DNA of 64,000 bases from CALABS01 sp050260775 (GTDB lineage Bacteria; Pseudomonadota; Alphaproteobacteria; Rhodospirillales; Magnetospirillaceae), in NCBI GenBank assembly GCA_050260775.1, contig JBLNCP010000022.1, forward strand, positions 186,001 to 250,000, given 5' to 3'. A program made the position numbers and the translations under genes. Below are positions 41,964-51,367 of the stretch, piece by piece; position 1 is the stretch's first letter; each line of letters opens with the position of its first letter. A model generated the notes under the pieces. It saw only the letters and a program-made list of their open reading frames with translations. It did no database searches and was not told the origin of the DNA.

Positions 41964-42043
41964 GACTGCGTATTTATTATGCAGCCGGCCGCCAAGGCAA
42001 CGGCAAAAGCCGCCTGCCTTGAACAATTTTGCGGCACCACGGG

Positions 42044-42838
42044 CTAGAGCAGGACCTGGGTCACGAACTTGACGCCGGGGAAGGCCAGGGTCACCAGCAG
42101 ATAGGCGACGAGCACCACGCGAGCGGCGATGCGGCCCCGGACGCCGCAAACCCGGTGCCCGAGCAGAAGCGCCCCGATCAGAACGAAAGCCACCAGCGAC
42201 AGCAGGGCTTTGTGGCCGAGGTGGAGGAGCGATCCGGTTTCGAAATACTCGATGGCCATTCCACTGGCCAACCCGAGGGCCAAAACCACTTCGGAAGCGA
42301 CCAACAGACGGTCGGCAAGGCGTTCCGCGTCAAGCACCGATGGCAGCATGCGGGTCAGCGCGGTGGGCTGCTTGCGCTTCAGCGCGCGCTCTTGCAGGAA
42401 AACGCCGAGGGAGGACACCGCGGCCAGCGTCAGCAGCGCGTAGGTCAGGACCGAGACGATGATGTGAATATCGAGCCAGACCGTGGGGGCGCCACCGGCC
42501 ATCGGGCGGGGCTCTCCCCGCACGATGGACGCCAACAGGCCCATCAGCGCGAGATAGGGCATCAACAGGGGCGCCAGTCGCCAGCCCTGGCGCGAGGCGA
42601 GAGCCACACAACCGAACAGGGCGGAACTGGCGGCGATGCTGACCCACAGGGTGGTGCCGAGGTCAGTCTGCCAAGCCTGAGCGATCAACGCCGCGGCCCA
42701 CAATGCCGGGCCGGCAACCGCAAGTGCTGTGAGAACCCAGAACAGCCGGTCTCTTTCTGCACCGGCCCGAAGAGGCACCATGGCAGCCGGCAGGAGGGAC
42801 ACGAGGGCGACGACGTTGAGAAGGACGGGTGCGGACAT
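42044..42838 (-). CDS. CcsA/YpjD-like cytochrome c assembly membrane protein
   Basis: 264 residues with eight predicted helices. DIHIIVSVLTYALLTLAAVSS and LHLGHKALLSLVAFVLIGAL recall the His-containing helices of the CcmC/CcsA/HemX family; two His lie in membrane contexts and one in the loop. The family handles heme or inner-membrane protein maturation. Start ATG 42838. Divergent from ispDF with 101 bases between. Confidence 0.75.
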   Translation of the reverse strand: MSAPVLLNVVALVSLLPAAMVPLRAGAERDRLFWVLTALAVAGPALWAAALIAQAWQTDLGTTLWVSIAASSALFGCVALASRQGWRLAPLLMPYLALMGLLASIVRGEPRPMAGGAPTVWLDIHIIVSVLTYALLTLAAVSSLGVFLQERALKRKQPTALTRMLPSVLDAERLADRLLVASEVVLALGLASGMAIEYFETGSLLHLGHKALLSLVAFVLIGALLLGHRVCGVRGRIAARVVLVAYLLVTLAFPGVKFVTQVLL

Positions 42839-42939
42839 GGCGCCGACTATAGCATTGTTTCGGGCGGCGAAAAGGGCGTGCCTCTTGGCATGGCGGCCCG
42901 ACGCGCATACGCTCACCGCCCGGATAAGCGGAGAGAAGC

Positions 42940-44094
42940 ATGGCCAAGGTGGTGGCATTGGTGGTTGCGGCGGGGCGCGGGCGGCGGTTCGGCGGAGAAA
43001 TTCCCAAGCAATACCTCGATCTTGCCGGCCGCCCGGTGCTGCGCCACACCCTCACGGCCTTTACCGTCAACCCGGAAATTGACGCTGTCCGTGCGGTCAT
43101 TCATCCCGACGACCGCGGGCTGTACGACGTGGCGGCCGCCGGCCTGGGAATCCTCGATCCCGTCGATGGCGGCGCCAGCCGACAGGATTCGGTGCGTCTC
43201 GGCCTTGAGAGCCTGGAGGCGATGGCGCCCGATATCGTGCTGATCCACGACGGGGCACGCCCATTCATCGATGCCGGCACCATCCACCGTGTCGTGGCCG
43301 CCCTCGACCATGCTCCAGGCGCGGTCGCCGCAATCCCGGTTTCGGACACCCTTAAGCGCGGCGTGGAGGGACGTATCGCCGCGACGGTTGACCGGGCCAA
43401 CCTCTGGCGCGCCCAAACCCCGCAGGGCTTCCGGTATGGGGATATCCTGGCGGCCCACCGCGCCGCCGCAGGGGGGGCCGAACTGACCGACGATGCCGCG
43501 GTCGCGGAAAATGCCGGCCTGCCGGTGGCCGTCGTGATGGGGGCCGAGGACAACGTCAAGATCACGACCGCGGCCGATCTGGAGCGTGCGCGCCGCCAAT
43601 TCACGGGGCCTGGCGAGTTCCGTGCCGGCACGGGGTTTGACGTCCATCGTTTCGTGCCGGGAACAGGGGTGTGGCTGTGTGGCACCCAGGTCCCCCATGA
43701 TTGTGGCCTGGAGGGCCATTCCGACGCCGACGTGGCGCTGCACGCACTGACCGACGCCGTCCTCGGCGCCATCGCCGCCGGCGACATTGGCCACCATTTC
43801 CCGCCGTCCGATCCGCGCTGGAGGGGCGCCGCCTCGCACCTGTTCCTGTCACACGCTGCCGGCCTCGTCGCCGCCCTCGGCGGCCGCATCGTCAATGTTG
43901 ACGTGACGATCGTGTGCGAGCGGCCGAAGGTCGGCCCGTACCGCGCGGCGATGCAGGCGCGCGTCGCTGAGATCCTGGGCATCCGCCAAGATCGGGTGAG
44001 CGTCAAGGCCACGACCACCGAGGGGCTTGGCTTCACCGGCCGCCGCGAGGGTATTGCGGCACAGGCGACGGCGACGGTGTGGCTGCCGCGCTGA
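42940..44094 (+). CDS. ispDF: Bifunctional 2-C-methyl-D-erythritol 4-P cytidylyltransferase / MECDP synthase
   Basis: 384 residues. IspD part (1 to about 220): VVAAGRGRRFGGEIPKQYL nucleotide-binding loop, HDGARPF and ETHDAAxxR-type segments. IspF part (about 225-384): GTGFDVHRFVPG, HSDADVALHALTDAVLGAIAAGDIG and KATTTEGLGFTGRREGI. Two steps of the MEP isoprenoid pathway are fused, as in many alphaproteobacteria. Good start, convergent with cutA. Confidence 0.96.
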   Translation: MAKVVALVVAAGRGRRFGGEIPKQYLDLAGRPVLRHTLTAFTVNPEIDAVRAVIHPDDRGLYDVAAAGLGILDPVDGGASRQDSVRLGLESLEAMAPDIVLIHDGARPFIDAGTIHRVVAALDHAPGAVAAIPVSDTLKRGVEGRIAATVDRANLWRAQTPQGFRYGDILAAHRAAAGGAELTDDAAVAENAGLPVAVVMGAEDNVKITTAADLERARRQFTGPGEFRAGTGFDVHRFVPGTGVWLCGTQVPHDCGLEGHSDADVALHALTDAVLGAIAAGDIGHHFPPSDPRWRGAASHLFLSHAAGLVAALGGRIVNVDVTIVCERPKVGPYRAAMQARVAEILGIRQDRVSVKATTTEGLGFTGRREGIAAQATATVWLPR

Positions 44095-44412
44095 CTATCG
44101 CGTTTCCGCCTTGACCCATTCCAGGAAGGCGGGATTGCCGGCGGTGATCGGCAGAGCGACCACGCACGGGCACGTGTAGCTGTGCAGCTCCCTGGCGCGG
44201 GCGATCAACCCGTCGACCAGATCGGCGCGGGTCTTGAGCAGCAGCGCCACCTCGCGATCCTCATTGAGGCGTCCCTCCCACCAATACACCGAGGTGATCC
44301 CCGGTAGGATATTGGCGCAGGCGGCCAACCGTTCCTCCACGAGGGTTTGGCCGAGACGGCGGGCATCGTCTTCGTTGGCTGCAGTGATGTAGATCAGGGT
44401 GGTATCGGTCAT
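44095..44412 (-). CDS. cutA: Divalent-cation tolerance protein CutA
   Basis: 105 residues, the family length. Trimeric ferredoxin-like fold with VEERLAACANILPGITSVYW, the EVALLLKTRADL region and ELHSYTCPCVVALPI near the end. It links to copper tolerance and signalling in E. coli. Start ATG 44412; the upstream open frame is not conserved in form. Its stop lies directly beside the ispDF stop, convergently. Confidence 0.93.
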   Translation of the reverse strand: MTDTTLIYITAANEDDARRLGQTLVEERLAACANILPGITSVYWWEGRLNEDREVALLLKTRADLVDGLIARARELHSYTCPCVVALPITAGNPAFLEWVKAETR

Positions 44413-44648
44413 GGCGAGCCTCCTCGATAACCATGGCCGCCTTGCGTTGCCACGGTCAAGAAGCGGGGCGGACCGCCGACGCGAGAAGGCGGGAGCCGCC
44501 CCAAAGTCATGAAGGCTCGCCTCTGGAGAGGAGACGGAGCAGAGGCCGCCATCACGGCACACGCCCTGATGGGCCTTGCGCCGCTGCCCGACACATAATG
44601 TCTTCGGTTGGGGATTTCGATGCTGCCGCGTGACGAATCGCACCCGCT

Positions 44649-45743
44649 TCAACTGCGCCCGCAGGCAACCCCTTTGCCCGCCAGCACCGCTTCGACGGCA
44701 TTGGCGGCCCGGCCCACTCCATCGGGCCGAGCAAGTGGCCGTTCTGGCTGAAAAAACAACTTTTGCAGTAGCAGTCCGAGGTCCGGACTGAGGAGATCGT
44801 CCATTGCGACCTCAAGGATGCGAGTGTGCTGGTCCAGCCAATTTTCCAGGTGGGGGCACTCTGGCCAGCCGGGGCGCGGCAGGTACACCACCGGCGTGCC
44901 GACCAGGGCGGCCTCGGAAAACGTGCCGTAGCCAGGCTTGGTCACCACCACGGCGGCGGAGGCGATCAGGTCCCGAAAGCCCATGCCCGGCCGCTCCCAC
45001 GAGGAGAGATCGGGGCGGCTCGGCACATTGGGCAGCGTAGTCAACCAATGCCAGCCCGCCATCACCGGCCAGCGGGCAAGATCGATCTCCAGGTCAAGGC
45101 CGCCAAACGCAACCAGCCCCACCCTCTCCGCCCCCAGGATCGCCGCCAACTCCGAGCCGCGGGACGTTCCTGCACTCGCCACGAGGCCCACGTCGCAAAG
45201 ATTGGGCAACGTCATTTCCTGTCCCGGGGTGCATCGCAGGAAGACCGAAGCCTGCGCATAGGCGGCACGGATCTCCGCCTCGATGCGGGCGGCGTCCGGG
45301 ATCGATCGAAGGGTGGCGGCAAACATGTCGGCCCAATTGAGGGACGAGAACGCCACCACCGGGATCCCGGCCCGTGCCGCCGCCGCCACGGTGACATAGG
45401 GGACGTTGGCCAGCACGATGTCGGGACGGGCCGCCGCGAGCCGTCTGGCCTCGCGCTCCACCACGGCGTCGAAATCGGCATGGAGGGCGGCATACGCCCG
45501 CCCACTGGCTTCGACATCCACCTCGGTGGCCGAGACCATGCGCAGACCGAAATCGGGAATATCGCTCACATGGGTGAAGGCACCGAAGCGGCTGGCCAGG
45601 AGGTGGGCCGGCAACGAGGTCTGCACCGTCAGCCGTAGCCCCGGCCAGCGCCGGCGCAGCTCGTCGACCAGCGGCGAACTCATGCCCGCATGCCCCCATC
45701 CGTGGGGGGACAGCGCTAGCCAAATGTGCGGGTCTGATTTCAT
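44649..45743 (-). CDS. Glycosyltransferase, GT1/GT28-like
   Basis: 364 residues. N-terminal GHAGM motif near the start (SPHGWGHAGMSSPLVDELR), and a C-terminal KPGYGTFSEAALVGTPVVYL donor-binding motif, as in MurG and UGT-type enzymes. No signal peptide. The neighbours give no pathway; the acceptor is unknown. The 236 bases between cutA and this gene hold no gene. It might act in cell-surface sugar transfer. Confidence 0.8.
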   Translation of the reverse strand: MKSDPHIWLALSPHGWGHAGMSSPLVDELRRRWPGLRLTVQTSLPAHLLASRFGAFTHVSDIPDFGLRMVSATEVDVEASGRAYAALHADFDAVVEREARRLAAARPDIVLANVPYVTVAAAARAGIPVVAFSSLNWADMFAATLRSIPDAARIEAEIRAAYAQASVFLRCTPGQEMTLPNLCDVGLVASAGTSRGSELAAILGAERVGLVAFGGLDLEIDLARWPVMAGWHWLTTLPNVPSRPDLSSWERPGMGFRDLIASAAVVVTKPGYGTFSEAALVGTPVVYLPRPGWPECPHLENWLDQHTRILEVAMDDLLSPDLGLLLQKLFFQPERPLARPDGVGRAANAVEAVLAGKGVACGRS

Positions 45744-45835
45744 GCGGTCACGCCTCTATGGCCCTCAGCCAATGGCAGCGGCATTCGCGGACCGCCACAT
45801 GGCGTAAGGGTAAGACATCAAAGATGGGACACGCC

Positions 45836-46006
45836 ATGCCCAAGCGAGAGCTACTGCCCGTTCATCTTCCGCGCGAGGTCATTCATCGCGTCCTCGCCGT
45901 CCGGGGACTGCACACCGTCAACGACCGGGAGCTGGTCGAGGTGGCTGAGGATGCGCTGCCGGTGGTCCTGCTGGAATGGCTGGAGCTGGTCAGGGAAAAG
46001 CCCTGA
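45836..46006 (+). CDS. Small protein of unknown function
   Basis: 56 residues (or 60 from ATG 45824). MPKRELLPVHLPREVIHRVL, then a helical C-terminus VAEDALPVVLLEWLELVREK. Third positions are GC-rich as in the real genes around it, so this strand is preferred over the antisense frame. No strong ribosome-binding site (GGGA only). No family recognised. Confidence 0.5.
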   Translation: MPKRELLPVHLPREVIHRVLAVRGLHTVNDRELVEVAEDALPVVLLEWLELVREKP

Positions 46007-46036
46007 TCCAAGCGACGCTGGCGGCGAAAACAAGAA

Positions 46037-46055
46037 AGCCGCCCGGAGGGCGGCT
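46037..46055 (-). terminator. Terminator of tRNA-Pro
   Basis: AGCCGCCC (46037-46044) pairs with GGGCGGCT (46048-46055). On the minus strand the stem is followed by TTCTTGTTTTC, directly after the tRNA. Confidence 0.75.
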
Positions 46056-46070
46056 AACTGACGAAGAGAG

Positions 46071-46147
46071 TGGTCGGAGCGGCGGGATTCGAACCCACGA
46101 CCCCCAGTCCCCCAGACTGATGCGCTACCGGGCTGCGCTACGCTCCG
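46071..46147 (-). tRNA. tRNA-Pro(GGG)
   Basis: 77 nt with encoded CCA. The acceptor begins CGGAGCG, D arm and T loop (GTTCGAATCC) are canonical, and the anticodon loop CTGGGGG gives anticodon GGG, reading CCC. Followed by a terminator. Confidence 0.95.
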
Positions 46148-46250
46148 ACCGTCTCTGAACCGGCGGGACGAGGCCCCTCCGGTGGGGTGTCCGACGAGGT
46201 CCGCCGGACGAGGGGCGCACTATACTCACGCGCCCCCTGCCCTGCAACCC

Positions 46251-46811
46251 TCATCTTTCGCGCGGCTGCAGAAGACCGCGCAACTGCTCCAGCTCTTCGA
46301 GAATGTCCCGCAATTCGCGGCGGACCGCCGGAGCGATGGGGGATGAGGATATATTCGGCTGCGCTTCCTGCGGCTCCTCGAATTCGAGGTCTTCGGCGTC
46401 CCCCTCCTCACCGTCGTCCAGAGCCGGGAGCTCGTCGTCTTCACCGCTTGGCTCTTCCCCGTGTTCATCCTCTTGGTCGAGATCCAACTGCAGTTCGGGC
46501 TCGCCCCGGGTGACCGGCGCGCCGGCCTCCTTGTGCCCGCCCTCGCGCAGCAGCTTCTGCACGCCCTTAATGGTATAGCCCTCGCTGTAGAGGAGGTCGC
46601 GGATACGGCGCAGCAGCGCCACGTCCTCGGGCCGATAGTAGCGGCGCCCGCCCCCACGCTTCAGAGGTTTGACTTGGGGAAACTTGCTTTCCCAGAAACG
46701 GAGCACGTGCTGGGGCACGTCGAGGTCGTCGGTGACCTCGCTAATGGTGCGGAAAGCCGATTCGGATTTGCCCGAACGGCGGCCGAGCGGCAGCTCGCCT
46801 TCCTCGCTCAT
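46251..46811 (-). CDS. MerR-family regulator adjoining ihfA
   Basis: 186 residues. N-terminal MerR HTH: FRTISEVTDDLDVPQHVLRF, WESKFPQVKPLKRGGGRRYY, RPEDVALLRRIRDLLYSEGY, TIKGVQKLL. A long acidic linker (EDEHGEEPSGEDDELPALDDG) and a C-terminal helix (RELRDILEELEQLRGLL) follow. The overlap with the ihfA stop (TGATG) shows cotranscription; the ihfA-merR order is conserved in alphaproteobacteria. The effector is unknown. Confidence 0.88.
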   Translation of the reverse strand: MSEEGELPLGRRSGKSESAFRTISEVTDDLDVPQHVLRFWESKFPQVKPLKRGGGRRYYRPEDVALLRRIRDLLYSEGYTIKGVQKLLREGGHKEAGAPVTRGEPELQLDLDQEDEHGEEPSGEDDELPALDDGEEGDAEDLEFEEPQEAQPNISSSPIAPAVRRELRDILEELEQLRGLLQPRER

Positions 46812-47125
46812 CACTTCCCAGCCTTGGCCACCGGCCCTTCGTTGATCTTCTTCTTGAGCAGCTGCGAGGGGCGGAAGACCAGTACCCGGCGGGGAAGAAT
46901 GGGAACCTCCTCGCCGGTCTTGGGGTTGCGGCCAACGCGCTGCCCTTTCGAGCGCACCGAGAAACTTCCGAAAGAAGAGATCTTGACCGTCTCGCCCTGG
47001 GCCAGCGCCTCAGACACTTCATCGAGCACGGCCTCCAGCAGGTCCGCCGACTCGTTGCGCGACAGCCCAACCTCTTGGTAGACCGCCTCGCTCAATTGCG
47101 CCCGGGTGATGGTCTTCTCGGACAT
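46811..47125 (-). CDS. ihfA: Integration host factor alpha subunit
   Basis: 104 residues. TITRAQLSEAVYQEVGLSRN start, DNA-bending arm region FGSFSVRSKGQRVGRNPKTG with the conserved GRNPKTG, and a helical C-terminus. IHF bends DNA at promoters and att sites. ATG 47125 is chosen; the longer frame has no support. Confidence 0.95.
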   Translation of the reverse strand: MSEKTITRAQLSEAVYQEVGLSRNESADLLEAVLDEVSEALAQGETVKISSFGSFSVRSKGQRVGRNPKTGEEVPILPRRVLVFRPSQLLKKKINEGPVAKAGK

Positions 47126-47237
47126 GCGCCAAGCCCTTTGATCAGCGACTGCAAATAAACTGGTCGAGACGGTATCTGCTTCGGCAAAAACCGTCAATAT
47201 CAGAGAGATGCGGGAAAACGTTAAGAGGTCTGACCGC

Positions 47238-48212
47238 TTACATGCGGGCGAGAGCGGCGCCCCAGGTGAAGCCGCCCCCCATCGCCTCCAGCAGCACGAC
47301 ATCGCCGCGCTTGATCCGACCGTCCTTGACGGCCTCAGCCAGGGCGAGCGGCACCGAGGCCGCAGAGGTGTTCGCGTGGCGGTCGACCGTGATCACCATG
47401 CGCTTGGGGTCGAGGCCCAGCTTGCGGGCGGTACCGTCAAGGATGCGGCGGTTGGCCTGATGGGGGACGACCCAATCGATATCCGACGCCTGCATGCCGT
47501 TGGCGACCAGCGCCTCCTCGACCACGCCGGCCAGGTTGGAGACGGCATGGCGGAACACCTCGCGGCCCTCCATGCGGACATGCCCGACGGTCTGGGTCGA
47601 GGACGGACCGCCATCGACGTATAGCAGATCGTGGTGGCGGCCGTCGGAATGCAGGTGTGTGGACAGGATGCCGCGGTCCTGATTGGAGCCCGCCTCCTCG
47701 GCGGCGCGCAGGACTACCGCGCCAGCCCCGTCGCCGAACAGGACGCAGGTCGTCCGGTCATTCCAGTCGAGAATGCGCGAGAAGGTTTCGGCGCCGATGA
47801 CCAGGGCGGTCTTGGCCGTGCCGGCCTTGATGAAGTTGTCGGCCACGGCCAGGGCGTAGATGAAGCCCGAGCAGACCGCCTGGACGTCGAAGGCCGCTCC
47901 CTTGGTCATGCCGATACGGGCCTGTACCTTGGCGGCGGTGGCCGGGAAGGTGTGGTCAGGCGTGGCGGTCGCCAGGACGATCAGATCAACGTCGGATCCC
48001 TTGATTTCCGCGGCGGCAAGCGCGTCCAGCGCGGCCTTGGTCGCCAAATCGGAGGTCGTTTCGCCCTCGGCCGCGATGTGACGCTGCTTGATTCCGGTGC
48101 GCTCGACGATCCAGTCGTCCGAAGTATCCACCACCTCCGCCAGAGCAGAGTTGGTGACGACGCGAGCCGGCAGGTACGACCCGCAGCCGACGATATGGGA
48201 GCGCAAAGTCAT
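47238..48212 (-). CDS. fabH: Beta-ketoacyl-ACP synthase III
   Basis: 324 residues, thiolase fold. Active Cys114 in DVQAVCSGF, His in VVPHQANRRIL and Asn in the HANTSAASVPLAL segment. It starts fatty-acid synthesis with acetyl-CoA and malonyl-ACP. In the usual plsX-fabH-ihfA order, all on this strand. Confidence 0.97.
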   Translation of the reverse strand: MTLRSHIVGCGSYLPARVVTNSALAEVVDTSDDWIVERTGIKQRHIAAEGETTSDLATKAALDALAAAEIKGSDVDLIVLATATPDHTFPATAAKVQARIGMTKGAAFDVQAVCSGFIYALAVADNFIKAGTAKTALVIGAETFSRILDWNDRTTCVLFGDGAGAVVLRAAEEAGSNQDRGILSTHLHSDGRHHDLLYVDGGPSSTQTVGHVRMEGREVFRHAVSNLAGVVEEALVANGMQASDIDWVVPHQANRRILDGTARKLGLDPKRMVITVDRHANTSAASVPLALAEAVKDGRIKRGDVVLLEAMGGGFTWGAALARM

Positions 48213-48219
48213 TGGAAAC

Positions 48220-49272
48220 TCACCCGCCGGCGGCGCGTTGCGATTGCGGCGCCTCGACCGGCTTCAGGCGCTCGATTTCCTTGCGGATACGATCATTATA
48301 GCCATGGGCGACCAGATCGACGGCGACCCCGATGGCGTTGGCGAATCCGAAGGCGTCGGTGCCGCCGTGGCTCTTGACCGCGATGCCGTTCAGGCCAAGG
48401 AACATGGCGCCGTTGTAGCGCCGGGGGTCGGTGCGGACCTTCACCTTGGTCAGGGCCTGGCGGGCCAGAAGGAAACCGAACTTCGCCAAGATCGAGCTCT
48501 TGAACGCCTCCTTGAGGAAGGTGCTGTAGAGCTTGACGGTGCCTTCGGCGGTCTTGAGGGCGATATTGCCGGTAAACCCGTCCGCCACCACCACGTCGAC
48601 AGTCCCGGCACAGATGTCGTTGCCCTCGACAAAGCCGTGGAAGCGGATCGGCAGCCCGGACTCGCGCAGCGCATTCGCCGCGGCCTTGACCGCGTCGTTG
48701 CCCTTGACCTCTTCCGAACCGACGTTGAGCAGACCCACCGTGGGCCGCTCCAGTCCGAGGACGTGGCGGGCAAAAACTTCGCCCATCACCGCGAATTCGA
48801 CAAGGTTGTTGGCGTTGCAGTCGACGTTGGCGCCCAGGTCCAACATCACCGTTTCGCCGCGCTCGGTCGGGAACATGCCGGCGATGGCAGGGCGGTCGAT
48901 GCCCGGCAGCATGCGCAGCACGAACTTAGATACCGCCATCAGCGCGCCGGTGTTGCCAGCCGAAACCACGCCGGCCGCCTCACCCTTGGCAACCGCATCG
49001 ACGGCCAGCCACATGCTCGAGCGTCGGCCCGTGCGCAACACCTGGCTGGGCTTCGCATCCATCGCCACCCACTCCGGGGTGTCATGGACGGTCACCACGC
49101 CACGGATCTCAGGCCAGCGGTCCAGCAGCGGCTCGATGCGCGCGGCATCGCCGAACAGCAGGTACCGCACGTGCGGCAGCCGCACGTGCGCCAGCTTGAC
49201 ACCCTCCACCACCATGTCCGGGGCGTGGTCGCCCCCCATGGCGTCAATGGAAATGGTGACGGGTGCGCTCAC
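48220..49272 (-). CDS. plsX: Phosphate acyltransferase PlsX
   Basis: 350 residues. SIDAMGGDHAPDMVVEGVKL at the start, SAGNTGALMAVSKFVL in the middle and VADGFTGNIALKTAEGTVKL toward the end, all family signatures. It makes acyl-phosphate from acyl-ACP, the first step of phospholipid synthesis. Sits between rpmF and fabH. Confidence 0.97.
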   Translation of the reverse strand: MSAPVTISIDAMGGDHAPDMVVEGVKLAHVRLPHVRYLLFGDAARIEPLLDRWPEIRGVVTVHDTPEWVAMDAKPSQVLRTGRRSSMWLAVDAVAKGEAAGVVSAGNTGALMAVSKFVLRMLPGIDRPAIAGMFPTERGETVMLDLGANVDCNANNLVEFAVMGEVFARHVLGLERPTVGLLNVGSEEVKGNDAVKAAANALRESGLPIRFHGFVEGNDICAGTVDVVVADGFTGNIALKTAEGTVKLYSTFLKEAFKSSILAKFGFLLARQALTKVKVRTDPRRYNGAMFLGLNGIAVKSHGGTDAFGFANAIGVAVDLVAHGYNDRIRKEIERLKPVEAPQSQRAAGG

Positions 49273-49300
49273 CGGCCTGTGCTCCGTTCAACCGGGCTGA

Positions 49301-49489
49301 TCAGGCGTTGGCCTCGCCCTGGGCGACGATCTCACGGCCGTCGTAGTGGCCGCAGGCACCGCACACGTGGTGGGGCTGCTTCATCTCGCCGCAATTGGGG
49401 CACTCGTGGATCGCCGCATGGGTCAGGGCGTGGTGGGCCCGGCGCATGTTGCGGCGGGACTTCGAGGTCTTCTTCTTCGGAACAGCCAT
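49301..49489 (-). CDS. rpmF: 50S ribosomal protein L32
   Basis: 62 residues. MAVPKKKTSKSRRNMRRAHH start with a Cys zinc pattern CPNCGEMKQPHHVCGACG. 28 bases before plsX; the order yceD-rpmF-plsX-fabH is classic. Confidence 0.97.
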   Translation of the reverse strand: MAVPKKKTSKSRRNMRRAHHALTHAAIHECPNCGEMKQPHHVCGACGHYDGREIVAQGEANA

Positions 49490-49582
49490 TTTATGTCTAC
49501 TCTCTCAGCTCGCGGGGGCCGATCGGGGAAAGGGTGGTTTATTAGCCAAAAACACCGGCTGGAGCAAGGGGATGCTTGCCCC

Positions 49583-50128
49583 TCACTCCTTTTTTTGCCT
49601 CAGACGTGCCAAGACGGCGAACGGATTGGGCTTGGCATCCTCGTCCGGCGCCGGTTCCGGTGCCTCGGGAACGCTGGCGCCGGGCTTGCGCGGAAACGGG
49701 TCGAGGGCCAGCGCCAGGTGCTCGGCCACCGCCTCGCCGACATCGATGATGCCGCCGACGATGGGATCTGGCGGGTCCTCGTCCTCGAACGACAGCTCAA
49801 GGTCGGCCTCGTCGTCCTCGGCGGAAGGCGCATGCCCGAAGGTCATGTCGATTTCCTCTTCCACATGCCCCGGCACCGCTTCCAGCGTGACCACGCAGGT
49901 CTGCACCACGTCGGCACTCAGCTTGCCGGTCAGGCGGATCACTTCCCCGGAGCGGAACGGCTTGAGGCGCAGGTGGGCGGTCAGGCTTTCCACCGCCACG
50001 ATACCGAAACGATGGGCAAGGGCGGCGCGCTCGGTCGGGTCGGCCACGATGTCCAGTTCCAAGCCGGGATTGGGGACCTGTTCGGCGCGGACCGGGCGCG
50101 GGAATTCCGATGGGGGAATGACGGTCAT
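49583..50128 (-). CDS. YceD/DUF177 family protein
   Basis: 181 residues. SADVVQTCVVTLEAVPGHVE holds the conserved Cys, and an acidic region with FEDEDPPDP follows. Family members help 23S rRNA processing or ribosome assembly. The start overlaps the CBP3 gene stop by four bases. Upstream of rpmF as expected. Confidence 0.88.
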   Translation of the reverse strand: MTVIPPSEFPRPVRAEQVPNPGLELDIVADPTERAALAHRFGIVAVESLTAHLRLKPFRSGEVIRLTGKLSADVVQTCVVTLEAVPGHVEEEIDMTFGHAPSAEDDEADLELSFEDEDPPDPIVGGIIDVGEAVAEHLALALDPFPRKPGASVPEAPEPAPDEDAKPNPFAVLARLRQKKE

Positions 50129-50682
50129 TGCGGGGCTTCCAAGGGGGCGAAGGCGATAGTTCCGGCAAGAAGAGGCTCGGTGCCGGCCGCGGCCAGATGG
50201 GCATCCTGGGCCAGGAGATAGCCCGCCATGGCCAACGCATCCTCTGTCCGAGCTTCGGCGGCGCTACGGTAGAGATTGCGGGCCAGGGCGTCGGCCAGGG
50301 CCTGCTCGCCTTCGGCTATCGCCTTGTCATAGGCGGCGATCCGCCCATAGAAGGCCTCGGCCATCTGGCGCACCTTGCGACCGACCGCAAGGTCGCTCAC
50401 GCCCATCTCGCGAAGGTTCTGATCCATATCCGCGAACATGAGGTCGAACAGCGTCTGGGCCAATGCCTTGGCCTCGTCGGCCCCCTGCCCTTCGACCCTT
50501 CCCAGGCGGCGCAACAGCAGGAAGGCGTGAAGCACGACCATGTCGAAGCGCCCATCCACGGAATCGGGAACGTTGAGGGCGGCGTAGAAGTACGGTTCCC
50601 GCGCCCGCTCGACGGCGGCGCGATAGATGGTGTAGGCCAACCGCGCCCGACGGCGACGGTCGAAAAATCTGCGAAACGGCAT
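50125..50682 (-). CDS. Ubiquinol-cytochrome c chaperone (CBP3) family protein
   Basis: 185 residues. YTIYRAAVERAREPYFYAAL, the conserved LHAFLLLRRLGRVEGQGADE and DLMFADMDQNLREMGVSDLA mark the CBP3/UPF0174 family, assembly factors for the cytochrome bc1 complex. Start ATG 50682; the upstream frame is antisense to bamE. Overlaps yceD (ATGA). Divergent from bamE. Confidence 0.92.
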   Translation of the reverse strand: MPFRRFFDRRRRARLAYTIYRAAVERAREPYFYAALNVPDSVDGRFDMVVLHAFLLLRRLGRVEGQGADEAKALAQTLFDLMFADMDQNLREMGVSDLAVGRKVRQMAEAFYGRIAAYDKAIAEGEQALADALARNLYRSAAEARTEDALAMAGYLLAQDAHLAAAGTEPLLAGTIAFAPLEAPQ

Positions 50683-50815
50683 GGACCAACCTGACTGGGT
50701 TTTCCCGCCCGCATTAGACGGAGCGGACTCGTTGACAATGCTGCGCCGGGGCGTGCAATGTTCCACAACTTTGGCCACGGAGCCCGCCTCCGTCAATCTT
50801 TCGGCTTCCGGACAC

Positions 50816-51271
50816 ATGACGAACCGTCTCAAGATTTCCTCCCTTGCCCTCGCGGTAGCCCTGGGCCTGGGGGCTGCGGCCTGCACTCCCACCGTCGACG
50901 TGCGCGGCAACCTGCCGACGCCCGAGATGCTGTCCCTGGTCACGCCGGGCAAGAGCTCGCGCGATGACGTGACCGCGGCGCTGGGAACGCCCTCGACCAC
51001 CAGCACCTACGGCGGCGAGACCTGGCATTACATCTCCGCCCGCACCGAGCAGACCGCCTTCTTCCAGCCGGAAGTCAAGGAACAGAAGGTCGTCTCGATC
51101 GTGTTCGACAAGGCTGGGATCGTGCGCGACATCGCCACCAAGGGGCTGGAAGATGCCCACGAGGTCCAGACGGTGGATCGGGTCACGCCCACGGCAGGCA
51201 AGGAGCTGTCGATTCTGGAGCAACTGATCGGCAACGTCGGCCGCTTCTCCAAGGAACCCTCCGAGCGCTGA
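50816..51271 (+). CDS. bamE: Outer-membrane assembly lipoprotein BamE (SmpA/OmlA)
   Basis: 151 residues. Signal peptide with lipobox GAAAC near residue 23, then VDVRGNLPTPEMLSLVTPGK and SSRDDVTAALGTPSTTSTYG, the SmpA/OmlA domain motif. It is a part of the BAM complex. No strong Shine-Dalgarno. A strong bidirectional terminator follows. Confidence 0.92.
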   Translation: MTNRLKISSLALAVALGLGAAACTPTVDVRGNLPTPEMLSLVTPGKSSRDDVTAALGTPSTTSTYGGETWHYISARTEQTAFFQPEVKEQKVVSIVFDKAGIVRDIATKGLEDAHEVQTVDRVTPTAGKELSILEQLIGNVGRFSKEPSER

Positions 51272-51317
51272 ACCTCGCCGCCCTGATGCCTGCTAGGGCG
51301 CTGGCCTCAGAAAAAGA

Positions 51318-51345
51318 AAACCCCGGCCGTTTCCGGCCGGGGTTT
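51318..51345. terminator. Bidirectional terminator between bamE and hppA
   Basis: AAACCCCGGCC (51318-51328) pairs with GGCCGGGGTTT (51335-51345), an 11-bp stem with a six-base loop. T-runs lie on both sides (GTTTTTG on plus, TTTTCTTTTT on minus). Confidence 0.92.
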
Positions 51346-51367
51346 GTTTTTGACCGATGGGCCGAGA

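Noticed and set aside
45851..46033. Minus-strand open frame opposite the small gene at 45836
   Set aside because: Codon third-position pattern favours the plus strand.
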